A DNA stretch of 64,000 bases from Forficula auricularia. Its lineage: Eukaryota; Arthropoda; Insecta; Dermaptera; Forficulidae. Below, piece after piece: positions 11,495 to 21,499 of the stretch; the first letter of the stretch is position 1, and every line of letters begins with the position of its first letter. The position numbers and the translations under genes were made by a program. The stretch covers positions 1,333,173-1,397,172 of the forward strand of contig JALMQS010000615.1 in assembly GCA_024734495.1 (NCBI GenBank), in the 5' to 3' direction. The notes under the pieces are model-generated. The model saw nothing but the letters and a program-made list of their open reading frames with translations, was not told where the DNA came from and did no database searches.

Positions 11495-11944
11495 CTGCGG
11501 AAACAGAAAAACATAAACGATTATTTCTTGTAATTAGTGTATTTAAGAAAAAAATGGGTCAGAATCGAACCAGGGACCTTTATTTATTCTCCTAGCTATC
11601 CTCGGCCTGCACAAAAATATGATAATATACAAGACAAGGCATTTCCAAATAGAATTTTTATTTAGATATGAAAAACAATCATATCTCATAATATACTTAA
11701 TCTATCATTATTTTTTGTCGTTAATAAGAAGAAAATGAATAAAATTATATCATTTGTTTATTAATATTTAAGTTAAGGCATTTCTGAACGCTGACACATA
11801 CAAAAATCATCTAAAAAAGTCATTTTGAAGTCAATTTAGCCTTATTCTACTTTCTTTACAGCAAAATCTCAAATCCATGACTAAAAAAAACACCAATTAA
11901 AATTTTAATACGATTTTTAATTTCGAAAAAGAATAGAAGTCTCC

Positions 11945-12168
11945 GCATATACCTGTGATGAATGTTTAACTGTTTTAGACAGGTATACGGGACCTACTTT
12001 TTAACGCCGGTTCCGAACGACTAGTTTGGAGAGGTTGACTAGGCAATTATACTCTTGGTAGTTTGCCATTGCTTTTCAAGAGGAGGCGACTGCAAATATC
12101 AGTCTCGAACCAGCATACTTCAGGACAGCGGCCCGACACTCAGACCACAGTCGCCTCTACTATGACAG
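11945..12168 (-). mobile_element. tRNA-headed SINE (family C, copy 1)
   Basis: On the minus strand the head begins GAGGCGACTGTGGTCTGAGT and closes with TTGCAGTCGCCTC. The 10 bases GAGGCGACTG and CAGTCGCCTC pair perfectly like an extended acceptor stem. GGTTCGAGACT is a B-box. The body includes AACCGGCGTTAAAAAGTAGG, shared with the copy at 14105-14376. RNA polymerase III transcription is inferred from the A/B-box layout. Confidence 0.75.
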
Positions 12169-12239
12169 TACCGACACTAATTGGAATAAATAATACAATC
12201 TTATTTAGATACAACTGGAAATAAAATTGGACAAATGCC

Positions 12240-12485
12240 TGAGCACTTCATTCTCCAATACGTTTGCCCCCATGACTTCAAGGAACTGGAAGAAACTCTC
12301 TCCCGGGATCCGTATTTCCAGGCACTTGAACCTTCAAACCTTCAAAATCCGGGTGCACAAACGCCTCTACCATTTCGCTAGATCAATTTCCCCTTTTCTT
12401 TACTAATGTGAGGGTCTTTCGAGATCCAAAGGGGCTGTATCTTTTTGATACGCCCATTCTTGCATTCCATCTCAATAAAAAAAGT
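12240..12485 (+). pseudogene. non-LTR retrotransposon 3' fragment
   Basis: A plus frame gives a tail like PPMTSRNWKKLSPGIRIS and LNLQTFKIRVHK, the usual C-terminal pattern of LINE polyproteins (MTSRxWNxLP, FKxRVHxxL). The 3' end CTCAATAAAAAAAGTGGG carries an AATAAA-like signal. Only the last ~80 codons are present, with stops. Confidence 0.65.
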
Positions 12486-12751
12486 GGGCCCCTTGTTTAA
12501 AGACTTGGTTCTTTTCCTTTTACTCAATAAGATTTCGTTTGCGGTTTAAAGTATAGAAAAAAATCACATTGAACAAGAAGGATTGATTAATGCAATTATT
12601 ACTTGATTGCATAGTTCATATTTCTTAATAGTCAGGCAACTGTAAAAGAAAATTTTAAAACACAAAAATATACTTAATGATTTTTTTTTAAACTTTCACA
12701 TTAAATTCAATGTGGTTGATTTAAAAAGTTTTTTCGGGTTAAATAACATTT

Positions 12752-12976
12752 ATGGGTTATATTCAGGTTGGCCGAGTAGTTGTAGAGCATGCCTTCTAAT
12801 CAAGCTAGCGCGGGTTCAAGCACGACTCGCTGCAAAAGTTTGATCGGCTATAATCTGATCCCTTTAAGGAAACCACCCCTGTGAAAAATTTACCCAGGAA
12901 AATCACGGTGGAGAGAATACTCTCCACAGTAATCGCCGATGTTCGGAATCGAGTATGGTACTTGAAGAAGAAGAAG
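12752..12976 (+). mobile_element. tRNA-headed SINE (family B) with target duplication
   Basis: The head GTTGGCCGAGTAGTTGTAGA resembles a tRNA A-box; GGGTTCAAGCACGACTC is B-box-like. The body CGGCTATAATCTGATCCC is shared with families at 28825 and 34084. It ends in a (GAA)n tail. ATAACATTT at 12743-12751 recurs at 12977-12985, a clean 9-bp target duplication. Confidence 0.8.
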
Positions 12977-14095
12977 ATAACATTTGGAAATTAGGTATTA
13001 TATAATATATATACTAAAGAAGACTTTTAGGCCTTAAGGCCTTGTTATTAAAGATTTTTTTCAAGTGTTTTTAGAAGTTTGGAAAAAAATAATAAGTACG
13101 CGAATGAACTAGGTAGGTAAATAAAAATAATCTATTCCATCTAGGAACTAATAGATGACAACATATTAAAACATTTTGGACCCTTGAATGAACTGTGCTT
13201 TTTGCATAGTTGGCCAATGGCCAATAGACCTTACCATACTAAAATGATTGTGTTTAAAATAGGAGCAGGAGCAGAGTTGGAGTTCGACTTGCACTTGACC
13301 GGCTTATTTAAATCAGTGGACTTATCAAGTACTAAATGTTTAATGCGATTATATCTCGTTTGGAATAAAGAGAGGGGAAATGATTTTAGGTGTGTCGCAT
13401 TTTTTCAAAATCTGCCTGCTTATGGAGAATTAATGAAATGTATCCCTGTTGAAATTAAGAGAAGAGAGCTGATAGGCCTATCGAAACCAGAATCGTCTTT
13501 TAGACCTCAATTCTATCGGAATGCAGACCACAGATCTCTAAATGGATCGGCTGATTAAAATCTCCCTTCTATCAAACCTATATTTGTAATTTTTTTATCC
13601 CTATTCTTTCTTATTTCAATTCCACCTGTTATTTATTACTCGGTACGCCCAGCAGGCCTAGTATTGAATTCACGCAAAAATTTTCTAATTTTTTTGTGCT
13701 TATTTTTGCTCATTGTCTTGTAAAATGTCTGGAACGTAGAGAAAAATCTACCATGATTTTTTTCTCTCTGTGCGGCTGAATTCCGATATTCACAATAATT
13801 TAAGAACGAAAAGTCTTAGAAAGTTCGTTCTAATGCTAAAATGTATGTATTTCCAATATGAAGAACTCTTTAGACTTTGTGCTTTCCAGTTTTAGAATTC
13901 CTAGTTCAAAAATGCAGAAAATATCATTTTTAGAATTGTTTTATTGAAATTTTAAGAGAATGTTATATGTATTATAGTCATAAATGAACGTGATATTTTA
14001 TATTTAAGTTTATTATTAATTACTTATAAGGACTTCTCTGGCGTGAATGAGTTTTGCTTTTTTTTTATCTTATCTTATATTATTAAATGAGCAAT
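12977..14095. other. intron region; contains one unassigned 124-codon open frame
   Basis: Plus-strand open frame 13184-13558 (MNELCFLHSWPMANRPYHTK at its start) is the longest in the window. Its composition is closer to coding DNA than its surroundings (fewer A/T runs). I do not recognise it. No splice sites or start context stand out, and it lies antisense inside an amphiphysin intron. It could be a transposon remnant. The remainder is AT-rich with no visible feature. Confidence 0.25.
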
Positions 14096-14104
14096 TCTTG
14101 TATA

Positions 14105-14376
14105 CATTCTTCTTCTTTTAAGTGCCATATCAGGTCTCCCTGACGTTTTGGCTCCTCTCCACATATACCTGTGCTGAGTGTGTTTAGTTGTTTTACACAT
14201 TTATATGGGACCTACTTTTTAACGCCGGTTCCGAACGGCTAGTTTGGAGAGGTTACTAGGCAATTATACTCTTGGTAGGTTGCCATTGCTTTCCAAGAGG
14301 AGGCGGTTGCAAATATCTGATCTACCGATACTCAGTCTGCGACCCGACACTCTAGCCACTGACCCACAGTCGCCTC
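14105..14376 (-). mobile_element. tRNA-headed SINE (family C, copy 2) with target duplication
   Basis: Minus strand: head GAGGCGACTGTGGGTCAGTG, acceptor-like partner TTGCAACCGCCTC, body AACCGGCGTTAAAAAGTAGG, and a tail ending CACTTAAAAGAAGAAGAA. TCTTGTATA at 14096-14104 is repeated at 14377-14385 (9-bp target duplication). The target is itself a repeat: its flanks join into sequence resembling 44925-44970. Confidence 0.85.
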
Positions 14377-14385
14377 TCTTGTATA

Positions 14386-14874
14386 TATATTCAATCGGGT
14401 TCTCGAAAACGTCTTTAACGATTTGGCTAAAATTTGGTGAACTTATCAAGTAACATGAGTTAATAGTTGTCAAATTATTAATCCCATTGAAATAAAGGAA
14501 GGGGGTGTAAATTAGTCATGTCGCAAAATAAATATTTTAATCGTTCATATCTCGTCTTCGGTAAGTCGCAGAGCCTTGAAATTTGAAACTTAAGCTATTT
14601 AGAGGCAGAAATGACGGTGGGGGGTAGATGTGGGAGTGTGGCGGGGGGTCCGGGGGTGAGGTGGGAGGTTTCGGGGAATAATATATAGCTTTTAACTGAA
14701 GCAAAAAGTTACTGAGCATCGCTCGGTGGCCAGGTACTTATTTAATAAATGTGCAAGTTTCTTTCATTAGAATCTGATCGAGGAAAATGACTAAAAAGTG
14801 GGCGGATATATTGATCTCTCTTTCTTTAGAGGTAAGTTATTGCAAATACAAGTACAAACCAGTGTCAGACTATT
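14386..14874. other. repeat fragment with G-rich tract and GAGCATCGCTCGG hairpin
   Basis: 14590-14670 is strongly G-rich (GGTGGGGGGTAGATGTGGGA). Around 14715-14745 lies GAGCATCGCTCGGTGGCCAG, then GTACTTATTTAATAAAT. The same pair of features recurs at 44740-44910, and the hairpin end alone at 20605, 20790 and 45290. Probably the end of a dispersed element. No gene. Confidence 0.45.
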
Positions 14875-14886
14875 AGAAATTAATTT

Positions 14887-15106
14887 AAATTGAAAGTTTT
14901 TGCCGAGAGTAGCAGAATTTTTATATATTGAAGGAGACAATAAAAGAGTGCGTCTTCTGCTGGAATTATAAATTTTATTTATTTATAACGAGACTATAGT
15001 TTCGAGGGCTTTGCCCTCTTCATCAGTCTATTACAATGTATTCACAGGAATTAATTTATGAATTTATAATTCCAGCAGAAGACACACTCTTTTATTGTCT
15101 CCTTCA
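14887..15106 (-). mobile_element. non-autonomous ribozyme-bearing retroelement with 12-bp target duplication
   Basis: AGAAATTAATTT occurs at 14875-14886 and again at 15107-15118, an exact 12-bp duplication bracketing 220 bp. Read on the minus strand, the element starts TGAAGGAGACAATAAAAGAG, has a complete hammerhead in the middle, then an inverted copy of its first ~75 bases, and ends CTCGGCAAAAACTTTCAATTT. This architecture, inverted repeats around a hammerhead plus target duplication, fits a non-autonomous Penelope-like insertion. Related fragments: 36841-36945, 48545-48650, 61490-62175, 15765-15800. Confidence 0.75.
14978..15045 (-). ncRNA. hammerhead ribozyme, best-formed copy
   Basis: Minus strand: stem I 5' strand TTGTAA-TA-GA, core CTGATGA (15026-15020), extra A, stem II GAGGGC-AAA-GCCCTC (6 perfect pairs), GAAA (15003-15000), stem III AC-TATA-GT, C as cleavage base (14992), then TC-G-TTATAA. 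TC pairs with GA and TTATAA with TTGTAA (one G-U pair) across an internal loop, the usual site of the loop-loop contact in fast natural hammerheads. Predicted cut is between 14992 and 14991. Orientation is sense with respect to amphiphysin transcription. Confidence 0.8.
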
Positions 15107-15118
15107 AGAAATTAATTT

Positions 15119-15982
15119 CTTAATTTCTATTATTCTAGGATCGTTCTTTTGACTTCTAGGTAAGAAAATATTAAATCGTAATGAATTTCTGATTTAGATA
15201 TTTATCATTTAAAATTATTATTAATTTCATCGAAACTGCAAACAGTCTACCTAAAACAGTAAGTGGGAAGAAGAGAGTGATAGAAAGAGAGCGAGCTAAA
15301 GTGGGTTTGGTTTGATCGGTGTTGTTGTTGTTGTTGTTGTTGTATTGGGATGGTGGCTGCTGCTGCTGGCTGCCCCCCTAAGGGCATTCTGCATTCCATC
15401 GCTCTCTTCGATATCATGACATACACATACATACACACGGCGTCAATGATATTATCAGGAAAAATAGGAAAATATTGTTAGTTCCTTTAATTCCTTAAAA
15501 CTTGTAGAAATACCCAAATACCTTCGATCCTCAACACTTGAATATTTGTTAAATGTTTATGCCACCCTTATGATGCGAGGGTCTCTTTAGATATTTAGAT
15601 ATTGGGCATTTTTATATCAGTAACATTAAATAAGCCGGCAATGTGCCAGTCGAACAGAATACCGAGGGTCAACCTTATAACTTTCACTAATTAAAATAAT
15701 TTTGTTTTGCCTAGCGTAGTAGTAGAGTTGTTGATTCTTAAAGAAAAATCAATGAGGTTGTCCTCTGCTTGATGCATATAATCACACATATCGTCGCTGA
15801 TCTTACAAAACCGCGTTAGTCCGATTTTTGGTCAATCTGTCTATTGAAAAATTATTAGTCTATTCCAATTTAATTTCGCGCTTCGAACAAATTCTTAAAC
15901 CGCATGTCTAAGTATAATTTAAAAAGCTCGTAAGTCTGACTTATTTATTAAGAGGAAACAAAATAATAAAAATGTGTATACC
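15119..15982. other. intron region with a (GTT)n tract and unique-looking GC-richer segment
   Basis: 15240-15440 is richer in G and C than most of the window and includes GTTGTTGTTG repeats (polyglutamine codons CAA on the minus strand) and CTGCTGCTGCTGGCTG. A 63-codon minus open frame there is low complexity. It could be an alternative 5' exon or promoter of amphiphysin, but I see no convincing splice pair. 15765-15800 (CCTCTGCTTGATGCATATAA) is a scrap of the ribozyme element family. Confidence 0.3.
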
Positions 15983-16609
15983 ATGGACTTACAGTCAGTT
16001 TTACTTTGACCTTCACTTAAAGCGTCTACTTTGTACTACAAAACAAAATTGATAGTACATAATTTTACAGTTTTCGATCGAGGATGGTTTCTACTATTTA
16101 TGGAATGAAACGGAAGGTGGTCCCACCGCTACGAATTTGCTATGATTTTCTGAGATTTTATTCAATCTCGTGGTCCATTTGAACCAAACGAAGAGAATCT
16201 TATATAGCGATGGGTGTACATACCAGAATCGCAATACTACATTGAGCAATGCGTTTCTAAATCTTGCTACACAACATAATATTATAATAACTCAAAAGAT
16301 TTTGGAGAAAGGTCACACTCAAATGGAGTGTGACTCCATGCACTGCTACTATTGAGCGCAGACTCCGAAATCAAGACATTTATACACCAGCTGGATACAT
16401 TGATGCATGCAAACATGCTAGAATCAACCCACATCCCTATGAAGTTAAATATTTAAGACATACTTTATTTAAAGATTTCATTAAAATATCATTTTACAAA
16501 TCCATACGACCTGGAAGGAAAGCAGGAGATCCCTACTGTTAATATAAGATGTCTTCAGTACTGCCCAGATTTAACCATTAAGTATAAATTAAACTATACG
16601 GGTGAGTAG
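15983..16609 (+). pseudogene. transposase-like pseudogene (YSDGCTYQNRN family), several frameshifts
   Basis: Pieces read in order on the plus strand: MDLQSVLL, stop, PSLKASTLYYKTKL, VHNFTV, YYLWNETEGG, ILYSDGCTYQNRNTTLSNAF, ILEKGHTQMECDSMH, then after a 1-base shift ATIERRL and YKSIRPGRKAGDP, then after another shift IRCLQYCPDLTIKYKLNYTG and a stop at 16607. The SDGC..QNRN and GHTQME.D motifs resemble RNase H-fold transposases, so the Asp and Glu/Asp there are plausible catalytic residues. I do not know the superfamily name. At least one stop and two or more indels show it is dead. Confidence 0.65.
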
Positions 16610-17059
16610 CAAATTTTACCCCAGCGAAAAAACAATAATATTAAATGTCAAAATATAGATAACATACAGCCCTTGTATAAAGAACAACTAAAAATGAAAA
16701 AAATAAAAGTGGCAATATTTAAAACAGCTAAAAGAAGTTTACCACCTTTTTTATGATCTTCTACCCTTGTATAATGTATTTTTTTATGTTAAATTTTATA
16801 TTATTATTTGCAAAGTGTAAAATAAGTTTAATAAATATCTAAAATTAATAAACACTTATATTATTTCTATATTGGTGTACTATAATTTAAGTATTACAAC
16901 CAGATATTTCTGAACTAAAAGTTATAATTAAGACTCAAAACCTCGAAAGTCTCAAAATATACTTTTATTATGAATTCTAAATAAAATAAAGCATTAAAAT
17001 CGTTTAATATAGCAACAATATTATGCTATAATAAAACAAATAATTAAAGTCGAATCGTA
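16610..17059. other. AT-rich sequence, no feature seen
   Basis: No coding potential and no clear inverted repeat. It probably includes the 3' part of the transposon that carried the preceding pseudogene. Confidence 0.3.
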
Positions 17060-17096
17060 GGGAGTTGGATCAAGTAAATTAAATTAAATACAAGTT

Positions 17097-17158
17097 TTTG
17101 ATTAAATATGCCACACGTTTCGTTGCTGTTTTGCAGCTTCTTCAGTGGCTCATTTATT
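17097..17158 (-). ncRNA. hammerhead ribozyme-like motif (left arm)
   Basis: Minus strand: GAGCCA, CTGAAGA (17145-17139), extra A, stem II GCTGC..GCAAC (one mismatch against the other arm's GTTGC), GAAA (17121-17118), ACGTG, TGGC. TGGC pairs with GCCA, and ATTTA farther out with TAAAT. The cleavage base is G here, which should block cutting; the other arm has A at this place. Confidence 0.5.
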
Positions 17159-17261
17159 AAACTTATTTGTCAGGATTTTTACTACGAGAAAAAACATTTC
17201 AAACAGTATTCTGTTATTATTCTATGTTTTTTCTCGTAGTAAAAATCCTGACAAATAAGTT

Positions 17262-17322
17262 TAATAAATGAGCCACTGAAGAAGTTGCAAAACAGCAAGC
17301 AAACGTATGGCATATTTAATCA
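17262..17322 (+). ncRNA. hammerhead ribozyme-like motif (right arm, core damaged)
   Basis: CTGAAGA at 17276-17282, stem II GTTGC..GCAA, ACGTA as a good cleavage triplet and TGGC/GCCA stem I. However, CGAAAC has become GCAAAC, losing core G12. Each arm therefore keeps what the other lost, and the ancestral copy can be read from the pair. Confidence 0.5.
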
Positions 17323-17365
17323 AAACTTGTATTTAATTTAATTTAAAAGTCTTGTCCAACTCCCT

Positions 17366-18411
17366 AACTTATTTATTAGAAACTATAGTTTCGAAGGTTT
17401 ACACTCATCATCCATTTTGATACTTGTCAGTATTCAGTGACTTAACTTAAAATTATGAAAAAATTGCCTAAATTCCTCGTCATGTCTTTTATAATGTTAC
17501 AAATAAGAATGAATATGATATCCCAAATATTTTGGAATTTATAAGGTACGCAACCCTCCGACTGGCCAGTATATGAAAAAAATAATTTATAGTACCTATA
17601 TGTTAGAAGGGTTGTTTCCACCTCCTCGGAAATCGAAAATGAGTGCCAAAAATGAGCAATTCGGGCCAATTGGCTAGACTGTGAGGTGAATCTCTATGAC
17701 ATATGTATCACAGTAAATATTTCACTCAAAGATTTAAATCTCTTGGTCTAATGATTCTAAAATTAAACAAATAGCCATGCCCATATAGTTTAAAAATGTG
17801 GTCGAAAGCTTGTGGAATGACTTTTCCAAATTGAATAAAAGAGTTCGATTGCCCCACCATTTAGTTACTTGGTCCGGATTGCTAATTTGTCACGGTAGTT
17901 TGATTCAGGAAGAGGTAAAAACAAACCCTTAAATTTAATGCCTATTTCTATCGGCAATTTAATTCTTATGTTCAATTAGGAATAGGGCCTAGAACTTATA
18001 ATTAACTTTTTGCCCCTCCCCTCCTATTTCGGACTCAGGAAGAAAAATATTGATATCTCTTTTTAAATATCAACATTATTGGTTTCTTGTTTTGAAAATT
18101 TTAATCTATTTTTGATCTTCGCATTTTGGGTCTCAATCACATTCACTTAAATAGTTATTTCCTTAAGGACTTACCATAAAGAGTAAATTGCTTAATTTGT
18201 CACAGATCGATCAAAGTGATCTAAGACTAGAGATCATTTTAAATATTTTTTTTTAATGTCCATCCCTATTACATATTTATATTTCTTTTAAAATATAAGA
18301 GCCTTTTTATAGTCAATTTCAATTTTCTTGGCTTCTTGGAGTTAAATTTTTATAAATTTAAATTTTTGAGAATCTACCAAATATAATTCTGATTTCAAAC
18401 AAATTTTAATA
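17366..18411. other. intron region with a ribozyme remnant and a GTCAGAAGGG fragment
   Basis: 17366-17415, minus strand, reads GATGATGA, then CCTTCGAAACTATAGTTTCT, then AATAAATAAG: a decayed relative of the ribozyme at 14978-15045. 17595-17705 (TTAGAAGGGTTGTTTCCACC .. GACATA) is a degraded GTCAGAAGGG foldback. The rest is AT-rich with no feature. Confidence 0.4.
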
Positions 18412-19660
18412 AGCTGACGTGTTCTGATGTGGCCATCCACTTGACTTTACCATACAACTTGGCCCCTCACTTATATTTAATATTTAATAAAATTATTTAT
18501 AATCATGTAGGGGAGGGGGTTAGTTTTTGCATTTTAGTCTTATGGGGGCCCACTGATTATGTATACAAAATTTGGTTGAGTTTGGTACAAGGGCCTATAT
18601 TTTCATTTTTTGACCCTACACCGCCCCCCACTCATTTTGGGAGGTTAGTTTTTGCATTTTTAGACTTCTGGGGTCCCACTGATTATATATACAACATTTG
18701 GTTGAGTTTGCTCAAATGGCCTAGATTTTTAATTTTTAACCCCCTCCTCCGCCCCCCTTAATTTTGGGTCGATATGCACCAAAATCTAATCAGCTCTTAA
18801 ACTCAATGCACCAAAACTACCTGTAAAATTTGGTTTCGATATTCACACTAGTTTTTGAGCTAGCTCGTCCACAAAAATTTGGTAACGCACAGACTAACGG
18901 ACAGACAACCAGACAACCAGACTAACTAACAGACATTTTGACAAAACAATTATTATCTCGAAAAATATAATTTTTTCGATGTTCACTTATTAGGGCTTTT
19001 TTGTAGAGCGAAATGCCATGGTTTCGCTTAATTTTTTTAATCAAAATAGTTTCAGCTGTTGAGATATTTCGAAAAAAAGAAGGAAAAAAAACCACTTTTT
19101 TCATGCACGATTACAATACTTGACCATACTCTGTATGGTAAAGTAAAAAAATTAAATGTTAAATTTCGTTTTTTTACTATTTTTTGTTTTTGAGCTAGAG
19201 AGTAGGTGCATAAATTTTGGCAACTAATTCAAATACTAACCTACTAAATCAAGACATTTTAACAAAATAATTAATACCTCCTATATATCTTCCAAAATAT
19301 ATTTTTTCGATGTTCACTTTCAAGGCTTTCTTGTAGACCAAAATGCCTATGATCTGTTCAATATTTTTGAATAAAATAAATTTAGCCATTTTTGTTTGGC
19401 TATAAGTACGAAAAACTCGACAAATAAATTAATAAAAAGCATTTTTCAATTGTGTGATTGTAAGTAATACTTCACCATAGATTTTCTTGTAGACCGAAAC
19501 GTCGTGATGTCCATAATATTTTTTATTAGACATTTGTTTTATATATATCTTTCGAAAAACTCGACAAATAAATAAGTATATAAATAAATAAATAAATAAA
19601 TAAATAACACTTTTCATTTGCACGATTCTAATACTTCACTAATTCTGTATGGTAAAGTAA
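18412..19660 (+). repeat. dispersed repeat with internal tandem units (copy 2) plus repeated 3' modules
   Basis: 18412-19145 parallels 5559-6390: AGCTGACGTGTTCTGATGTG start, two GGTTAGTTTTTGCATTTTTA units, and GATTACAATACTTGACCATA end. It then continues with two diverged reiterations of its 3' module (19240-19470 and 19475-19660), each with a TCTTGTAGACC-like segment and ending near TGTATGGTAAAGTAA. An AAAT microsatellite sits at 19577-19608. Confidence 0.65.
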
Positions 19661-19728
19661 ATGCACTTGCAATTAACAGATAAATACTAATTAATTTCTA
19701 AATAAAACAACAACACAAATTGGCTTAC

Positions 19729-19864
19729 CTCGTATACATCGTATATAATTATTAAATTCTTTTTGTAATCGATTGGCTGCATTCTGTTGACGAGTGAAAT
19801 TTTGTAAATGTTCATCAAATATATCATCGGCAGTGCGATCTACTTTGCCAAGATTTTGTAAGAT
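19729..19864 (-). CDS. Amph: amphiphysin, BAR-domain exon (first visible coding exon)
   Basis: 136-base exon encoding ILQNLGKVDRTADDIFDEHL, then QNFTRQQNAANRLQKEFNNY and IRCIR: the start of the first BAR helix just after the N-terminal amphipathic helix. In relatives, the preceding exon encodes the short N-terminal helix ending in a lysine-rich stretch and joins in phase 0, as this exon does (acceptor TTTCAG at 19867-19865). The donor is CGAG|GTAAGC after 19729, leaving one base of a split codon. I could not find the N-terminal exon upstream (higher coordinates). Either intron 1 runs beyond position 64000 or the short exon escaped reading by eye. Confidence 0.96.
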
Positions 19865-20184
19865 CTGAAACAAAAGGAAATGAAAAATAAATAAATATTC
19901 TGTAGATGTTAATGGCAAACGCTAAGACTATAGAGTCAACTAGGACGCTTAAGCGAGACTTCTTCGTTGGTCCTTTTAAGCCCTAAAGAAGGAAGGAAAA
20001 TCCACAGAAACTAATTATTTAATAGGATGGAAATGACTTACTAATAAATTATTTTTCAGAATTTATGGTTTTCATTATCCTTGGGCTACCTTTCCATCAA
20101 TTCACCATTGAATTCTAACAGTCTGTCTCCAATAGAAAATACTTTTAATATATAAATGAATGAATGAATAGATCATTAATTATA

Positions 20185-20345
20185 TGATCATATATATCAA
20201 TCTTTCAAGACCTGCATCCACAGATACCTTCGACTCCTACCCAATCCATAAGTCGCCTCTTATTTTCACTATACAAAGGTCAACCGAGAACTACAGAGGT
20301 TGTACCTTCTTGGTGAAACTTCTTCTTGTATCAATATCATTATAA
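20185..20345 (+). pseudogene. non-LTR retrotransposon 3' end
   Basis: CACAGATACCTTCGACTCCT followed by ACCCAATCC and ending CTTCTTCTTGTATCAATATC matches the 3' ends at 59585-59730 and, more distantly, 5425-5545. It encodes only a short C-terminal piece (HRYLRLLPNP-like). 5'-truncated. Confidence 0.65.
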
Positions 20346-21499
20346 AAAAATATGATGGGAAATATATCTAATATTGAAAATTATTTATATTAACATACAC
20401 TGTCTGTACAGTACACGACTTTCTCTTAGGCCCTCCCCATTTTGAAATCATCTTTCCAATTGTGTAAACCTTGGTAAAAATATAAATTAAGCTTTATTAT
20501 TTCAATTTTATTTTATTTTGGCTGCGATTAAAAATCGACCTTTGTACCTGAATTTAAAATTAAAAATAATATTAATATATCCCTTTTAACTGAATCAAAA
20601 AATTATCGAGCATCGCTCAGTGTTCCAACTATATTTTATATAAGCAGGTCTCACTTTTGTGAAAAATAACATATTTTGATAGGTTTTATAATTAAACTAA
20701 TTATTAACAAGTGGTTGAAAAAATGAATCATTAAGTTGAATCAAAACAATAAAATTGGTTGTTCAAATAAATAATAACTAAAGTCCGAGCGATGCTCAGT
20801 CTTCCAGGTACTAATTATTATGTTAGCAAAAATTAGGGGCCGCGAAAAATGCTAAATTATTTATTGGGGCCCGTAAGAACCAAAGGTGTTGTATTCACTA
20901 TACGTTAACTTCAGAACTATCATTAAAATAAAACTATAATTTAATCTTATGAAATAATAAGATAGAATCTTTTCCAGTTAATTAATTAATTGTCACGGGT
21001 GAGTAATGGGTTCCCGCTCTCACTCTTTTTTTTAATTTTGTTAATAATCTGTTTTATGTTTTGATGAGTTTTTCCCATTACAATTTTCTCAACTGACTCT
21101 CCTTCAAACTATTACATCTAAGTGTATTTATTTATGTATTTATATATTTACCTCAACAAGGCCATTTCGATCAAGTTATATAAGCGCTTGCTTGTCAACA
21201 TTAGATACACGTTGAAAAAGGTATATTAAGGATCTTTGAAATCAAAGTAGTAATAGAAATAAAATCAATAACTATTATAAATACATATACTATATGATAC
21301 TCGTCTATATTTTGTAAATTTTAAATAAGATAAATATTAGGCATGAACTTAAAGAAAAGTCAAAGTAACAACTAATTTGAAAGCAACCTTTCGTCTCTCT
21401 ATAAAGAATTTCTTAAGCTCTTAAATTTTTCTTTCACGTTAGAATTAATAAATACATTTTCTGCTTAATCTAACTAGCCCTAAATAAGATTGATCTGAT
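20346..21499. other. no gene; repeat ends
   Basis: Two GAGCATCGCTCAG-type hairpin ends occur at 20600-20625 (plus) and 20783-20805 (minus orientation, GAGCGATGCTCAGTCTTCC), so 20585-20815 may be a small element with inverted ends. The rest is AT-rich without features. Confidence 0.4.

Larger units (their letters stand above)
17060..17365. mobile_element. foldback carrying a hammerhead motif in each arm
   Basis: Arms of about 120 bp: GGGAGTTGGATCAAGTAAAT faces the right end ..AAGTCTTGTCCAACTCCC, and CAGGATTTTTACTACGAGAA faces TTCTCGTAGTAAAAATCCTG. The 30-bp centre is unique. Both arms contain CTGAAGAAG..GCAA..AAACGT. It lies in an amphiphysin intron. Confidence 0.85.

Noticed and set aside
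13184..13558. Longest plus frame as a real nested gene
   Set aside because: No recognisable domain, start context or splice sites; left as unassigned inside a region entry.
15247..15438. Polyglutamine-containing minus frame as an amphiphysin exon
   Set aside because: It lies between two exons that already join perfectly in phase, is low complexity, and has no convincing acceptor/donor pair.
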